A stretch of 64,000 nt of DNA from Streptomyces sp. HUAS ZL42 (GTDB taxonomy: Bacteria > Actinomycetota > Actinomycetes > Streptomycetales > Streptomycetaceae). Positions 26,978-34,276 of the stretch are shown here, piece by piece. Location: NCBI RefSeq assembly GCF_040782645.1, contig NZ_CP160403.1, forward strand, positions 3,596,001 through 3,660,000, given 5' to 3'. Numbering within the stretch: the stretch's first letter is position 1; each line of letters opens with the position of its first letter. A program made the position numbers and the translations under genes. The notes beneath the pieces were generated by a model. The model was given only the letters and a program-made list of their open reading frames with translations. It did no database searches and was not told where the DNA came from.

Positions 26978-28340
26978 TCTTCCCCGGAAGGCGGTCACCC
27001 GGACCGCCAAGCTCGCCGCGCTCCCGCTCGGCTTCGCCGGGCGGGCCACCTGGGGACTCGGTAAGCGGATCGTGGGCGAGTCCGCGGACATCGTCGGCCG
27101 CGAACTGCAACAGCGCACGGCGGAGCAGCTGTTCAAGGTGCTCGGCGAGCTGAAGGGCGGCGCGATGAAGTTCGGACAGGCACTGTCCGTCTTCGAGTCG
27201 GCCCTGCCCGAGGAGGTCGCGGGTCCCTACCGTGCGGCGCTGACGAAGCTCCAGGACGCGGCACCCCCGATGCCGACGCGCACCGTGCACTCGGTGCTGG
27301 CGGAGCGGCTCGGCGAGGACTGGCAGGACCTGTTCCTCGAGTTCGAGGACAAGCCGGCCGCGGCGGCCTCGATCGGCCAGGTGCACCGGGGAGTGTGGCG
27401 GGACGGCCGCGAGGTCGCGGTCAAGGTGCAGTACCCGGGTGCCGGCGACGCCCTGCTGTCCGACCTGAACCAATTGAGCAGGTTTGCCCGCCTGTTGGGT
27501 CCGCTGATCCCCGGCATGGACATCAAGCCACTGATCACCGAGCTCAAGGACCGCGTCTCCGAGGAGCTGGACTACGGCCTGGAAGCCCAGGCCCAGCAGG
27601 TCCACGCGGAGGAGTTCACGGGCGACCCGGACGTCGTGGTGCCCGCGGTGGTCCACCAGTGCGACCAGGTCCTGGTCAGCGAGTGGATGGACGGCATCCC
27701 CCTGTCGGAGATCATCTCCAACGGCACGCAGGACCAGCGGGACCGCGCCGGCCAGCTCCTGGCCCGCTTCTTGTTCTCCGGCCCGGCCCGCACCGGCCTG
27801 CTCCACGCCGACCCGCACCCCGGCAACTTCCGCCTCCTGCCCGGCGGCCCGGACGGCGAGGAGGACTGGCGCCTCGGCGTCCTCGACTTCGGCACGGTCG
27901 ACCGCCTTCCCGGCGGACTGCCCACCCCCATCGGCGACTCCTTGCGCATGACCCTCGACGGCGAGGCGGATGCCGTCTACCAGCTCCTGTGCACGGAAGG
28001 CTTCGTCAAGGAATCCATAGACCTCGACCCCGACGCCGTCCTCGACTACCTCCTGCCGATCATCGAGCCGGCCCAGGTCGAGGAGTTCACCTTCACCCGT
28101 GGCTGGATGCGGAGCCAAGCGGCCCGAGTCGCCGACCCCCGCTCGCCCGCCTACCAGCTGGGCAAGCGCCTCAACCTGCCGCCGTCCTACCTCCTGATCC
28201 ACCGGGTGACCCTCAGCACGATCGGCGTCCTGTGCCAGCTCGGCTCGACGGTGCGGCTGCGCGAGGAACTGGAGGAATGGCTGCCCGGCTTCGTGGAGGA
28301 CGAGGTCCCGGCCGAGGAGGAGTCGGCGGCGGAGGCGTGA
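26970..28340 (+). CDS. ABC1/AarF (ADCK/UbiB) family kinase-like protein
   Basis: Atypical kinase of the UbiB/ADCK group (456 aa). Family hallmarks are the KxGQ segment (MKFGQALSVFESALPEE, about residue 60), the Ala-rich loop AAAASIGQVHRG (about 117), the ATP-binding Lys in VAVKVQYPG, the catalytic loop HADPHPGNF (about 272) and DFGTVDRLP (about 297). Members support quinone or lipid metabolism. A homologue sits beside whiB7 in mycobacteria, as wblC does here. The ATG at 26970 follows GGAGG and overlaps the ThiF-like gene. Confidence 0.9.
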   Translation: MSDLPRKAVTRTAKLAALPLGFAGRATWGLGKRIVGESADIVGRELQQRTAEQLFKVLGELKGGAMKFGQALSVFESALPEEVAGPYRAALTKLQDAAPPMPTRTVHSVLAERLGEDWQDLFLEFEDKPAAAASIGQVHRGVWRDGREVAVKVQYPGAGDALLSDLNQLSRFARLLGPLIPGMDIKPLITELKDRVSEELDYGLEAQAQQVHAEEFTGDPDVVVPAVVHQCDQVLVSEWMDGIPLSEIISNGTQDQRDRAGQLLARFLFSGPARTGLLHADPHPGNFRLLPGGPDGEEDWRLGVLDFGTVDRLPGGLPTPIGDSLRMTLDGEADAVYQLLCTEGFVKESIDLDPDAVLDYLLPIIEPAQVEEFTFTRGWMRSQAARVADPRSPAYQLGKRLNLPPSYLLIHRVTLSTIGVLCQLGSTVRLREELEEWLPGFVEDEVPAEEESAAEA

Positions 28341-28367
28341 CCTGCGTCGGGATCGTCGCCGCGCCTC

Positions 28368-28580
28368 TCACCACCAGGCCGAATCAAGTCGTCCCTCGAT
28401 CGCCCTGAGGTTCTCCCGGGAGCAGGTGCCGCAGAAGTAGTGACGGATGCCGTTCTCCACGGAGAAGGTCCAGGTGACGGGCGGCGGAGGCTCGGCACGA
28501 GTGCCGCAGCGGGCGCAGACGAGGGTGCGGGGCTCGGCCGGGGAGCCGCCGTTGTCGCTGTCTCCGGGGGGACTCGTCAC
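28368..28580 (-). CDS. Small zinc-ribbon protein
   Basis: A 70-aa protein with two CxxC pairs (CARCG about residue 21 and CGTC about 47) separated by an aromatic strand (VTWTFSVENGIRHYF), forming a probable zinc ribbon. The GTG at 28580 has GGAGAT about 12 nt upstream; no ATG is available. It converges on the AarF-like gene with a 27-bp gap. Function unknown. Confidence 0.7.
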   Translation of the reverse strand: MTSPPGDSDNGGSPAEPRTLVCARCGTRAEPPPPVTWTFSVENGIRHYFCGTCSRENLRAIEGRLDSAWW

Positions 28581-28625
28581 CCTGGTGACGATATCTCCGA
28601 CCGGTGCACGCGCACTCCGAACGCA

Positions 28626-28663
28626 CCGCGGGGGCGGTCCGTTCGGACGGACCGCCCCCGCGG
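28626..28663 (-). terminator. Terminator of the wblC operon
   Basis: A perfect 16-bp stem (28626-28641 with 28648-28663) and a 6-nt loop, about 50 nt downstream of the second gene of the wblC operon. Confidence 0.8.
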
Positions 28664-28713
28664 GGAGCTGACGCCTCCCCGTGCCGGGAGGCCACCGCTT
28701 CAGGTGTGATCTG

Positions 28714-29037
28714 TTACTGCATGACCGCCATGGCCAGCGCACGGCGGGCGCGCAGCGAAGCGCGCTCCGCCCGGCGCTGCATCCGGCGGGCGGTCGCCAC
28801 GCGGAGCGCGCGGCGTTCCCGCTCGGCGTCGTGCAGCCGGTCGTGCATATGCGCACGAGCCTGGGCTTCTGGCATGAGTTGCATCTCTCGGGTCCTGTTC
28901 TGACGCGAGTCGTTCGCGCCGGTGGTGGTGACGTCTGTAGTCGCGGAGCCTGCGGGCTCGCTGGTGGACGGCTTCATCGGGGCCTGCTTCTTGGGGTCGT
29001 GCGTGAAGGGACGGTCGATCGTTCCTGCGGTGTTCAT
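28714..29037 (-). CDS. Basic helical protein cotranslated with wblC
   Basis: A 107-aa hypothetical protein. The N-terminal 50 residues are polar and Thr/Ser-rich; the C-terminal half is an Arg/Ala-rich helix (LHDAERERRALRVATARR, ending in ARRALAMAVMQ). The start overlaps the wblC stop codon (ATGA), so it is made with WblC. The charge and helix suggest nucleic-acid or ribosome contact, but this is only inference. Confidence 0.65.
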   Translation of the reverse strand: MNTAGTIDRPFTHDPKKQAPMKPSTSEPAGSATTDVTTTGANDSRQNRTREMQLMPEAQARAHMHDRLHDAERERRALRVATARRMQRRAERASLRARRALAMAVMQ

Positions 29038-29402
29038 GCCGTGACCGGGTTCTTGCGCGGGCGACCACGCGGCCGCTTCCGGGCGACGACGACACCCTGG
29101 ACGAACAGCTCGCCACCCCAGACGCCCCAGGGCTCACGCCGCTCCTTGGCGCCTGCGAGGCAGGCCTCGATCAGCGGGCAGGTGCGGCAGAGGGACTTGG
29201 CGTACTCGACGTCCGCGGGCGACTCGGCGAAGAAGACCTCCGGGTCGTAGGAGCGGCAGGGAACGGGTACGCCGAGGTTCTCGATGGCGTCGTCGAGCGC
29301 GGTGAGCGCAGTCAGCGGGGTCAAGGTGGAGTCCTCCGTGAGGCCGGGCGGGGGGATCGTTTCGGAAGGCGGTACGGACGGGGCGTGCGCTTCGAGTTGC
29401 AC
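29034..29402 (-). CDS. wblC: WhiB-family regulator WblC (WhiB7 orthologue)
   Basis: Iron-sulfur regulator of 122 aa that binds the housekeeping sigma factor and activates intrinsic resistance to translation-targeting antibiotics. The [4Fe-4S] cysteines are at CRS (about 49), then CRTCPLIEAC. The G(V/I)WGG turn is present (GVWGGE), and a C-terminal AT-hook (RPRGRPRK) identifies the WhiB7 branch. The GTG at 29402 follows GAGGAAG with an 8-nt space. Regulation is unusually rich: autoregulated-type promoter at 30017-30056, about 600-nt leader, leader ORF at 29580-29903 and an intrinsic terminator at 29522-29556. Confidence 0.95.
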   Translation of the reverse strand: MQLEAHAPSVPPSETIPPPGLTEDSTLTPLTALTALDDAIENLGVPVPCRSYDPEVFFAESPADVEYAKSLCRTCPLIEACLAGAKERREPWGVWGGELFVQGVVVARKRPRGRPRKNPVTA

Positions 29403-29521
29403 GGTTCGTCTTCCTCGTCTGGTCGGTCCGGCCTGTTGGGCCGGGTGTCGGCTTGGTACCGGGTTCTTTTCTTGTCCCGAGGCCCCTTCGCCCGTCTGTC
29501 CCCGATGAGGGGACAAACAGA

Positions 29522-29556
29522 AGGGCCGCGGATCCCGGATGGGGTTCCGCGGCCCT
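29522..29556 (-). terminator. Intrinsic attenuator in the wblC leader
   Basis: On the minus strand an 11-bp GC stem (complement of 29546-29556 with 29522-29532) is followed by TTCTGTTTGT, giving a rho-independent terminator 120 nt before the wblC start and 24 nt after the leader-ORF stop codon. A separate short hairpin, CCTGATC with GATCAGG (29568-29584), overlaps that stop codon. The layout fits ribosome-controlled attenuation as described for whiB7 genes. Confidence 0.82.
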
Positions 29557-29579
29557 GAAGGCGCCGGCCTGATCGTCGA

Positions 29580-29903
29580 TCAGGCTGGATCACTCCAGGG
29601 TTCTGGCCCACGGAAGGCCCACATCAGGTGGTGCTGCGTCGTCTGCTTCCGGAATCCGGCACCGGTAGCCGTAAAGGCATAGGCCTGCGCCTGCGCCGCT
29701 ACTGCCGCTTCCAGTGCCTTGGTCGGTCGCTCATTGCGCTCACGGACGGGAAGACCCGCGAGAGACACGGAGGACGCCGGACGAACGGCAGGAATGCCGG
29801 ACAGACCGGTGCCCAGGTTCGAGATGCCGAGCATGCACGTGGAGACGACCGAGCGATCGGTCAGTTTGGCCGGGCTGGTGGAGCTGGTCTTGATGCTGAT
29901 CAC
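29580..29903 (-). CDS. Leader ORF upstream of wblC (uORF)
   Basis: A 107-codon ORF in the wblC leader, with GTG start at 29903 and a strong GGAGG 9 nt before it. It ends inside a small hairpin and just ahead of the attenuator at 29522-29556. The product shows no domain; the last residues include GPEPWSDPA. Ribosome stalling by antibiotics on such an ORF is the known trigger for whiB7/wblC read-through, so its role is probably regulatory rather than as a protein. The full length being translated is uncertain. Confidence 0.6.
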   Translation of the reverse strand: MISIKTSSTSPAKLTDRSVVSTCMLGISNLGTGLSGIPAVRPASSVSLAGLPVRERNERPTKALEAAVAAQAQAYAFTATGAGFRKQTTQHHLMWAFRGPEPWSDPA

Positions 29904-30016
29904 TGGAATCGCCTCCTCTCGGCGTCTGAAGGGACTGGGGCGAGCCAGTCCGCGCGGATATGCAAGTACAACACGGAATCAGGGCCTCCGAGAAGGCCTC
30001 CGTTCCCGTGCGTAAG

Positions 30017-30056
30017 AACCTATGGGGATTGCTGGGGCATGCGCAAACTATTTTTT
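30017..30056 (-). promoter_or_regulatory. WblC-autoregulated promoter of wblC
   Basis: On the minus strand: TAGGTT -10 (complement of 30017-30022), 18-nt spacer, TTGCGC -35 (complement of 30041-30046), and directly upstream an AT-rich block AAAAAATAGT (complement of 30047-30056). An AT block abutting the -35 is the published WhiB7/WblC target, read by its AT-hook. The transcription start is expected near 30010. Confidence 0.85.
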
Positions 30057-30069
30057 CGACGAGTTGGTT

Positions 30070-32271
30070 TCAGTCACCGACTTCTTCTGCCCCGGGCTCC
30101 CGGCCTGCGCAGATGGCCAGAACATCGGACCCGTAGCGGTTGAGCTTGCGCACACCGACCCCAGGGATCCGCGCCAACTCGCCGTCGTCGTCGGGGACGG
30201 CCTCGGCGATCGCCATCAGCGTCTTGTCGGTGAAGACGCAGAACGCGGGCTGCCCGCTGCGCCGCGCCTGCTCCGCGCGCCACTCCCGCAGCCGCTCGTA
30301 GAGACCCTCGTCCATCTCGGAGGGGCAGTCCTCGCAGCGCATCAGCTTCATCTCGCCGGCATCGGTCAGGGTGCGCCCGCAGACCCGGCAGCGGGCCGGG
30401 GTGCGCTGGGTGCGTCTCGGAGCTGCGCCCGGGACCCTGCCCGACGTGAAGCCGCGCTCGATCCCCCCGGAAGAGCCCGAGCCGGCACGGCCCGCAGACA
30501 CCACCGAGCCGGGGCGCAGGCCGTCCAGGAAACGGCTGGGACGCCGGTTCGGCCGGCCGCCGGGCGAACGGGACAGCGCCCAGGAGACATGGAGGTGCTC
30601 GCGGGCCCGGGTGACACCGACGTAGAGGAGGCGACGCTCCTCTTCGATCTGCTCATCGGTTCTGGCGTAGGTGATCGGCATCATGCCCTCGGCGACACCG
30701 ACGAGGAACACGACGTCCCACTCCAGGCCCTTGGCGGAGTGCAGGGAGGCGAGGGTGACGCCCTGCACGGTCGGGGCGTGCTGGGCGCCCGCACGCTCGT
30801 CGAGCTCGGCGACCAGGTCGGCGAGGCCCGCGCCGGGTCTGGCGGCGGCGAAGTCCTGGGCAAGGTTGACCAGGGCGGCCAGTGACTCCCAGCGCTCTCT
30901 GACGGCGCCGGAGCCCGCCGGGGGCTGCGGGGTCCAGCCCTCGCCCGAGAGGACGGCACGGACCTGGGAGGGCAGGTCGACGGCGTCGTCGAGGAGGGAG
31001 TCGTTGCCGCCGAAGCGGGAGGCGGCACGCAGGGCGATGCCGGCCTTGCGCACCTCGGGCCGGTCGAAGAACCGCTCGGCGCCACGCAGCTGGTAAGGCA
31101 CACCGACGTCGGCCAGGGCCTGTTCGTAGGTCTCCGACTGGGCGTTCGTGCGGAACAGGATGGCGATCTCGGCGGCCGGGACGCCGGAGTCGATCAGTTC
31201 ACGGATGCGGCGGGCGGCGCCTTCCGCCTCGGCAGGCTCGTCGGTGTGCTCGGTGAAGGCGGGCTCGGGCCCGGGGGCGCGCTGGGAGATCAGCTCGAGG
31301 CGGTGGTCGGCGGCGCGGCCGCGAGCCTGGGCCAGCAGGCCGTTGGCAAGGTGCACGACCTGGGGGGTGGAGCGGTAGTCGCGGACCAGCTTGACGACCG
31401 TTGCGCCGGGGTGGCGGGTGCGGAAGTCGAGGAGGTGGTCGGGGGTGGCTCCGGTGAAGGAGTAGATCGTCTGGCTGGCGTCGCCCACCACACACAGGTT
31501 GTCCCGGTCTCCGAGCCACAACTCCAGCAGCCGCTGCTGGAGGGGGCTGACGTCCTGGTACTCGTCGACCACGAAGTGCTGGTACTGGGCGCGGACCTGC
31601 TCGGCGATGTCGTGCCGGTCCTGGAGGACGGCGACGGTCAGCAGCAGGACGTCCTCGAAGTCGATGACGGCGCGGTCGCGCTTGAGATCCTCGTAGACGG
31701 AGTAGATCTGGGCGATCTCGGCCGGGTCGCGGGGAGCCTCGCGGCCGGCCTTGGCGGCGGCCGGCGCGTAGTCGGCGGGAACGGTCTGGGTGACCTTGGA
31801 CCACTCGATCTCGGCGGTGACGTCCCGCAGCTCACCCCGGTCGAGGCGGATGCGGCAGGCGGCAGCCGCGTCGGCGACGAGCTGGATCTTGCGGTCGACG
31901 AGCCGGGGCATGGAGCCACCGACAGCTTTCGGCCAGAAGTACTGGAGCTGACGCAAGGCGGCGGAGTGGAAAGTGCGGGCCTGGACACCGGCGGCGCCGA
32001 GCTGGCGGAGCCGACCGCGCATCTCACCGGCGGCACGGTTGGTGAAGGTGACGGCGAGCACGCTGGACGGCTGAAGGATGCCCGCCCGCACGCCGTAGGC
32101 GATGCGGTGGGTGATGGCCCGGGTCTTGCCCGTTCCGGCGCCCGCCAGCACGCACACCGGACCGCGCAGGGCGGTGGCCACCTCGCGCTGCTCGGGGTCG
32201 AGCCCTTCGAGCACCGCGTCGGCCGAGTCCGGTACCTGCGGGAAGAGCGTGGAGTGCGTTGCTGCTGTCAC
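30070..32271 (-). CDS. uvrD2: DNA helicase UvrD2 with HRDC domain
   Basis: Superfamily 1A 3'-5' DNA helicase of 733 aa. Motor motifs include the Walker A GAGTGKTRAITHR (about residue 37), DEYQD (Walker B, about 245), QTIYSFTGA and VTRARE. A zinc-binding CxxC...CxxC segment (CRVCGR, CEDC) precedes a C-terminal HRDC domain (about 665-720), the combination known for mycobacterial UvrD2. The GTG at 32271 is chosen. A Streptomyces-type DnaA box TTGTCCACA lies 40 bp upstream (32311-32319). Acts in DNA repair and replication. Confidence 0.92.
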   Translation of the reverse strand: MTAATHSTLFPQVPDSADAVLEGLDPEQREVATALRGPVCVLAGAGTGKTRAITHRIAYGVRAGILQPSSVLAVTFTNRAAGEMRGRLRQLGAAGVQARTFHSAALRQLQYFWPKAVGGSMPRLVDRKIQLVADAAAACRIRLDRGELRDVTAEIEWSKVTQTVPADYAPAAAKAGREAPRDPAEIAQIYSVYEDLKRDRAVIDFEDVLLLTVAVLQDRHDIAEQVRAQYQHFVVDEYQDVSPLQQRLLELWLGDRDNLCVVGDASQTIYSFTGATPDHLLDFRTRHPGATVVKLVRDYRSTPQVVHLANGLLAQARGRAADHRLELISQRAPGPEPAFTEHTDEPAEAEGAARRIRELIDSGVPAAEIAILFRTNAQSETYEQALADVGVPYQLRGAERFFDRPEVRKAGIALRAASRFGGNDSLLDDAVDLPSQVRAVLSGEGWTPQPPAGSGAVRERWESLAALVNLAQDFAAARPGAGLADLVAELDERAGAQHAPTVQGVTLASLHSAKGLEWDVVFLVGVAEGMMPITYARTDEQIEEERRLLYVGVTRAREHLHVSWALSRSPGGRPNRRPSRFLDGLRPGSVVSAGRAGSGSSGGIERGFTSGRVPGAAPRRTQRTPARCRVCGRTLTDAGEMKLMRCEDCPSEMDEGLYERLREWRAEQARRSGQPAFCVFTDKTLMAIAEAVPDDDGELARIPGVGVRKLNRYGSDVLAICAGREPGAEEVGD

Positions 32272-32310
32272 ACGGCCATGCTGCCAGGTCCCCGGAGACG
32301 GGTGAGCCGG

Positions 32311-32319
32311 TTGTCCACA
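32311..32319 (+). promoter_or_regulatory. DnaA-box-like site upstream of uvrD2
   Basis: TTGTCCACA, the form preferred by Streptomyces DnaA, lies between the divergent uvrD2 and mycoredoxin genes. Similar single sites are at 25635-25643 (reverse orientation) and 46568-46576 (TTATCCACA). Confidence 0.5.
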
Positions 32320-32379
32320 GGCAGGCACCCTTAGTCGTACTAATGCGGCAGGCGTCACGCGCGGCCGGGCTCCGGCGCG

Positions 32380-32405
32380 GGAATGGTGGCGCTTTCAAGT
32401 ACGTT
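32380..32405 (+). promoter_or_regulatory. SigR-dependent promoter of mycoredoxin
   Basis: GGAAT at 32380-32384 is followed after exactly 18 nt by GTT at 32403-32405, the SigR consensus. The predicted transcription start is about 45 nt before the mycoredoxin ATG. Confidence 0.9.
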
Positions 32406-32455
32406 GCCTGACTGCGAGCGCACATCCCCCGAGCCACTCAAGGAGCGCGAGAGAC

Positions 32456-32698
32456 ATGCTGGGCACTGTGACGATGTACAGCACCACGTGGTGCGGCTAC
32501 TGCCGCCGGCTGAAGAGCCAGCTGGACCGCGAGGGCATCGCGTACACCGAGATCAACATCGAGCAGGACCCGGAGTCCGCGGCGTTCGTGGAGAGGGCGA
32601 ATGGCGGAAACCAGACGGTCCCCACCGTTCTTTTCCCGGACGGCTCGACGCTCACGAACCCTTCGCTGGCCCAGGTGAAGCAGAGGATCGGCGCGTAG
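32456..32698 (+). CDS. mrx1: Mycoredoxin (mycothiol-dependent glutaredoxin)
   Basis: Glutaredoxin-fold oxidoreductase of 80 aa that reduces mycothiol-protein mixed disulfides. The active site is CGYC at about residues 13-16 (TTWCGYCRR). The cis-Pro loop appears as QTVPTVLF near 54 and the C-terminal Gly-independent helix contains PSLAQVKQRIG. A perfect SigR promoter lies upstream at 32380-32405, so induction by disulfide stress is expected. The mycobacterial orthologue is also next to uvrD2 and nudC. Confidence 0.95.
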   Translation: MLGTVTMYSTTWCGYCRRLKSQLDREGIAYTEINIEQDPESAAFVERANGGNQTVPTVLFPDGSTLTNPSLAQVKQRIGA

Positions 32699-32714
32699 GC
32701 GCTCCGCAATCCGA

Positions 32715-32752
32715 GAGAAGGCGGCCCCGAGGTGCCTCGGGGCCGCCTTCTC
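32715..32752. terminator. Bidirectional terminator between mycoredoxin and nudC
   Basis: A perfect 18-bp stem (32715-32732 with 32735-32752) lies between the two convergent genes; the 3' end abuts the nudC stop codon. Confidence 0.88.
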
Positions 32753-32757
32753 GTGGT

Positions 32758-33699
32758 TCAGAAGCTGCGCGTCGGCAGTGGCTTGCCGTACCAGAGTTCG
32801 ATCAGGCGGGCCGCGATGGAGATGCCGTACGGCGGCAGTACCTCGCCGGACTCGAAGGCGGCGCCCAGCTCGTCGCGGGAGAACCAGCGGGCCTCGTGGA
32901 TCTCGTCGCCGTCGACGTCGACCTCGGTGGACGTGGCGCGGGCCACGAAGCCCAGCATGAGGCTGGACGGGAACGGCCAGGGCTGGCTGGCGACGTACTC
33001 GACCTGGCCGACGCTGATGCCTGCCTCCTCGAAGACCTCCCGGCGAACGGCCTGCTCGATGGACTCGCCGGGCTCGACGAAGCCGGCGAGCGTGGAGAAG
33101 CGGCCTTCGGGCCAGTGGACCTGGCGGCCCAGCAGGATGCGGTCGTCCTCGTCGGTGACGGCCATGATCACGGCGGGGTCGGTGCGCGGGTAGTGCTCGG
33201 CGCCGCAGGCGGGGCAGCGGCGGATATGGCCGGCCGCGGCGATGACCGTGCGCTCGCCGCAGCGGGAGCAGAAGCGGTGCGTGCGCTGCCAGTTCTCCAG
33301 GCCGACCGCGTGCACCATCAGGCCGGCGTCGCGCGGCGACAGCAGCAGGCCCGCCTCACGCAGGCCCGCCGGGCGCGCGGACTGGTCGATGCGGCCGGGG
33401 AGCGCGTCCTTCTGGAGGGCGAAGTAGCTGACGCCGTCCTCGTCGATGCCGAGGAAGTAGCGGTGCGCCTCGGTGAGGGGGGCCTCGAAGGAGGGGGTCA
33501 TGACGAGTTCGGTCCGGCCGTCGGGCGTCTCGTCGATGAGGACCTGACCGCCGGAGACCACGAAGCAGCGGGTGGTGGGGTGGCTCCACGCCGCGGCGAG
33601 CCAGGCTTCGTCGAGCCGGTGGTGGGCGGCCCGGTCGATGCCACTGGGTGCGGTGAGCGAGATGGGTCGGTCGGCGGTGTTGTCGGTCCAGGTGGTCAC
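32758..33699 (-). CDS. nudC: NAD(H) diphosphatase NudC
   Basis: NUDIX enzyme of 313 aa that hydrolyses NADH/NAD+ to NMN(H) and AMP and can remove NAD caps from RNA. A zinc ribbon CSRCG...CPACG at about 140-160 is followed by YPRTDPAVI, and the NUDIX box GFVEPGESIEQAVRREVFEEAG is split here as GFVEPGES and REVFEEAG (about 205-225). The downstream family motif SQPWPFPSSLMLGF is intact. The GTG at 33699 is used because the upstream TTG directly abuts its ribosome site. Mycobacteria also place nudC between uvrD2 and adnB. Confidence 0.95.
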   Translation of the reverse strand: MTTWTDNTADRPISLTAPSGIDRAAHHRLDEAWLAAAWSHPTTRCFVVSGGQVLIDETPDGRTELVMTPSFEAPLTEAHRYFLGIDEDGVSYFALQKDALPGRIDQSARPAGLREAGLLLSPRDAGLMVHAVGLENWQRTHRFCSRCGERTVIAAAGHIRRCPACGAEHYPRTDPAVIMAVTDEDDRILLGRQVHWPEGRFSTLAGFVEPGESIEQAVRREVFEEAGISVGQVEYVASQPWPFPSSLMLGFVARATSTEVDVDGDEIHEARWFSRDELGAAFESGEVLPPYGISIAARLIELWYGKPLPTRSF

Positions 33700-33855
33700 G
33701 GGTGCTTCCAACTCCCCCGGTGGAACGGTTGACTGGGGCGGATGGTTCGGCGGGACGGACGGCGGTGGGTGATCGGGTCCGGTGCGGCCTGGGCGGGCGG
33801 GGCGGTCTTTCCAGTGTGCCCCGCGCGGAACGCCGCTCCGGACGGCTCGGGCCGG

Positions 33856-34266
33856 TCAGGGCGCATGGCGCCAGTGCTCCGCGAGATCGCCCCAGGCGTA
33901 CGCGCTGGGTTCGACGCCCACGCCGGGTGCGGTGCCGGCGTGCGGGGCCACTGCTCCACGGGCGGGATGGTTCAGGGCCTCCCCGTCGCCTCTGGCCGCA
34001 ACCGAATGCGAGGCAATCGCCGCGTCGGCGACGAGCAGCCAGGGGTGAGCGGGCGGAGCGCCCGGCGTCTCCCGGGGCTCGGTGGCCGGGAAGCCGGTCT
34101 CCTTGAGCTTGGCCGCGAGCCGGTCGGCGCTGTGTCGTACGGAGGGCGCGTGGTCGGGCCGGGCCGACACGGACGGTATGCGCAGCCACTCGGCGAGGTC
34201 GTCGAGAAAGGCGGCACGGTGCTGCTCGATGTACGTACGGACGGCGCTGTCCGGGGCCTGGCTCAT
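33856..34266 (-). pseudogene. Remnant of an M20-family dipeptidase
   Basis: The first 65 or so residues (MSQAPDSAVRTYIEQHRAAF, LAEWLRIPSVSARPDHAP, SADRLAAKLKETGFPATEP) match the conserved N-terminus of M20 dipeptidases, which normally run to about 450 aa. After that the similarity stops: the zinc-ligand HxD and GHxDVQP parts are absent and only about 70 further low-complexity residues remain before the stop (136 codons in all). The body of the gene seems deleted. It begins 10 bp after the adnB stop on the same strand. A functional short protein cannot be excluded. Confidence 0.65.
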
Positions 34267-34276
34267 GGTCACGAGC

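Noticed and set aside
28368..28856. A 162-codon version of the zinc-ribbon protein
   Set aside because: The added N-terminus runs through the wblC-operon terminator hairpin and part of the neighbouring gene; the GTG at 28580 is more sensible.
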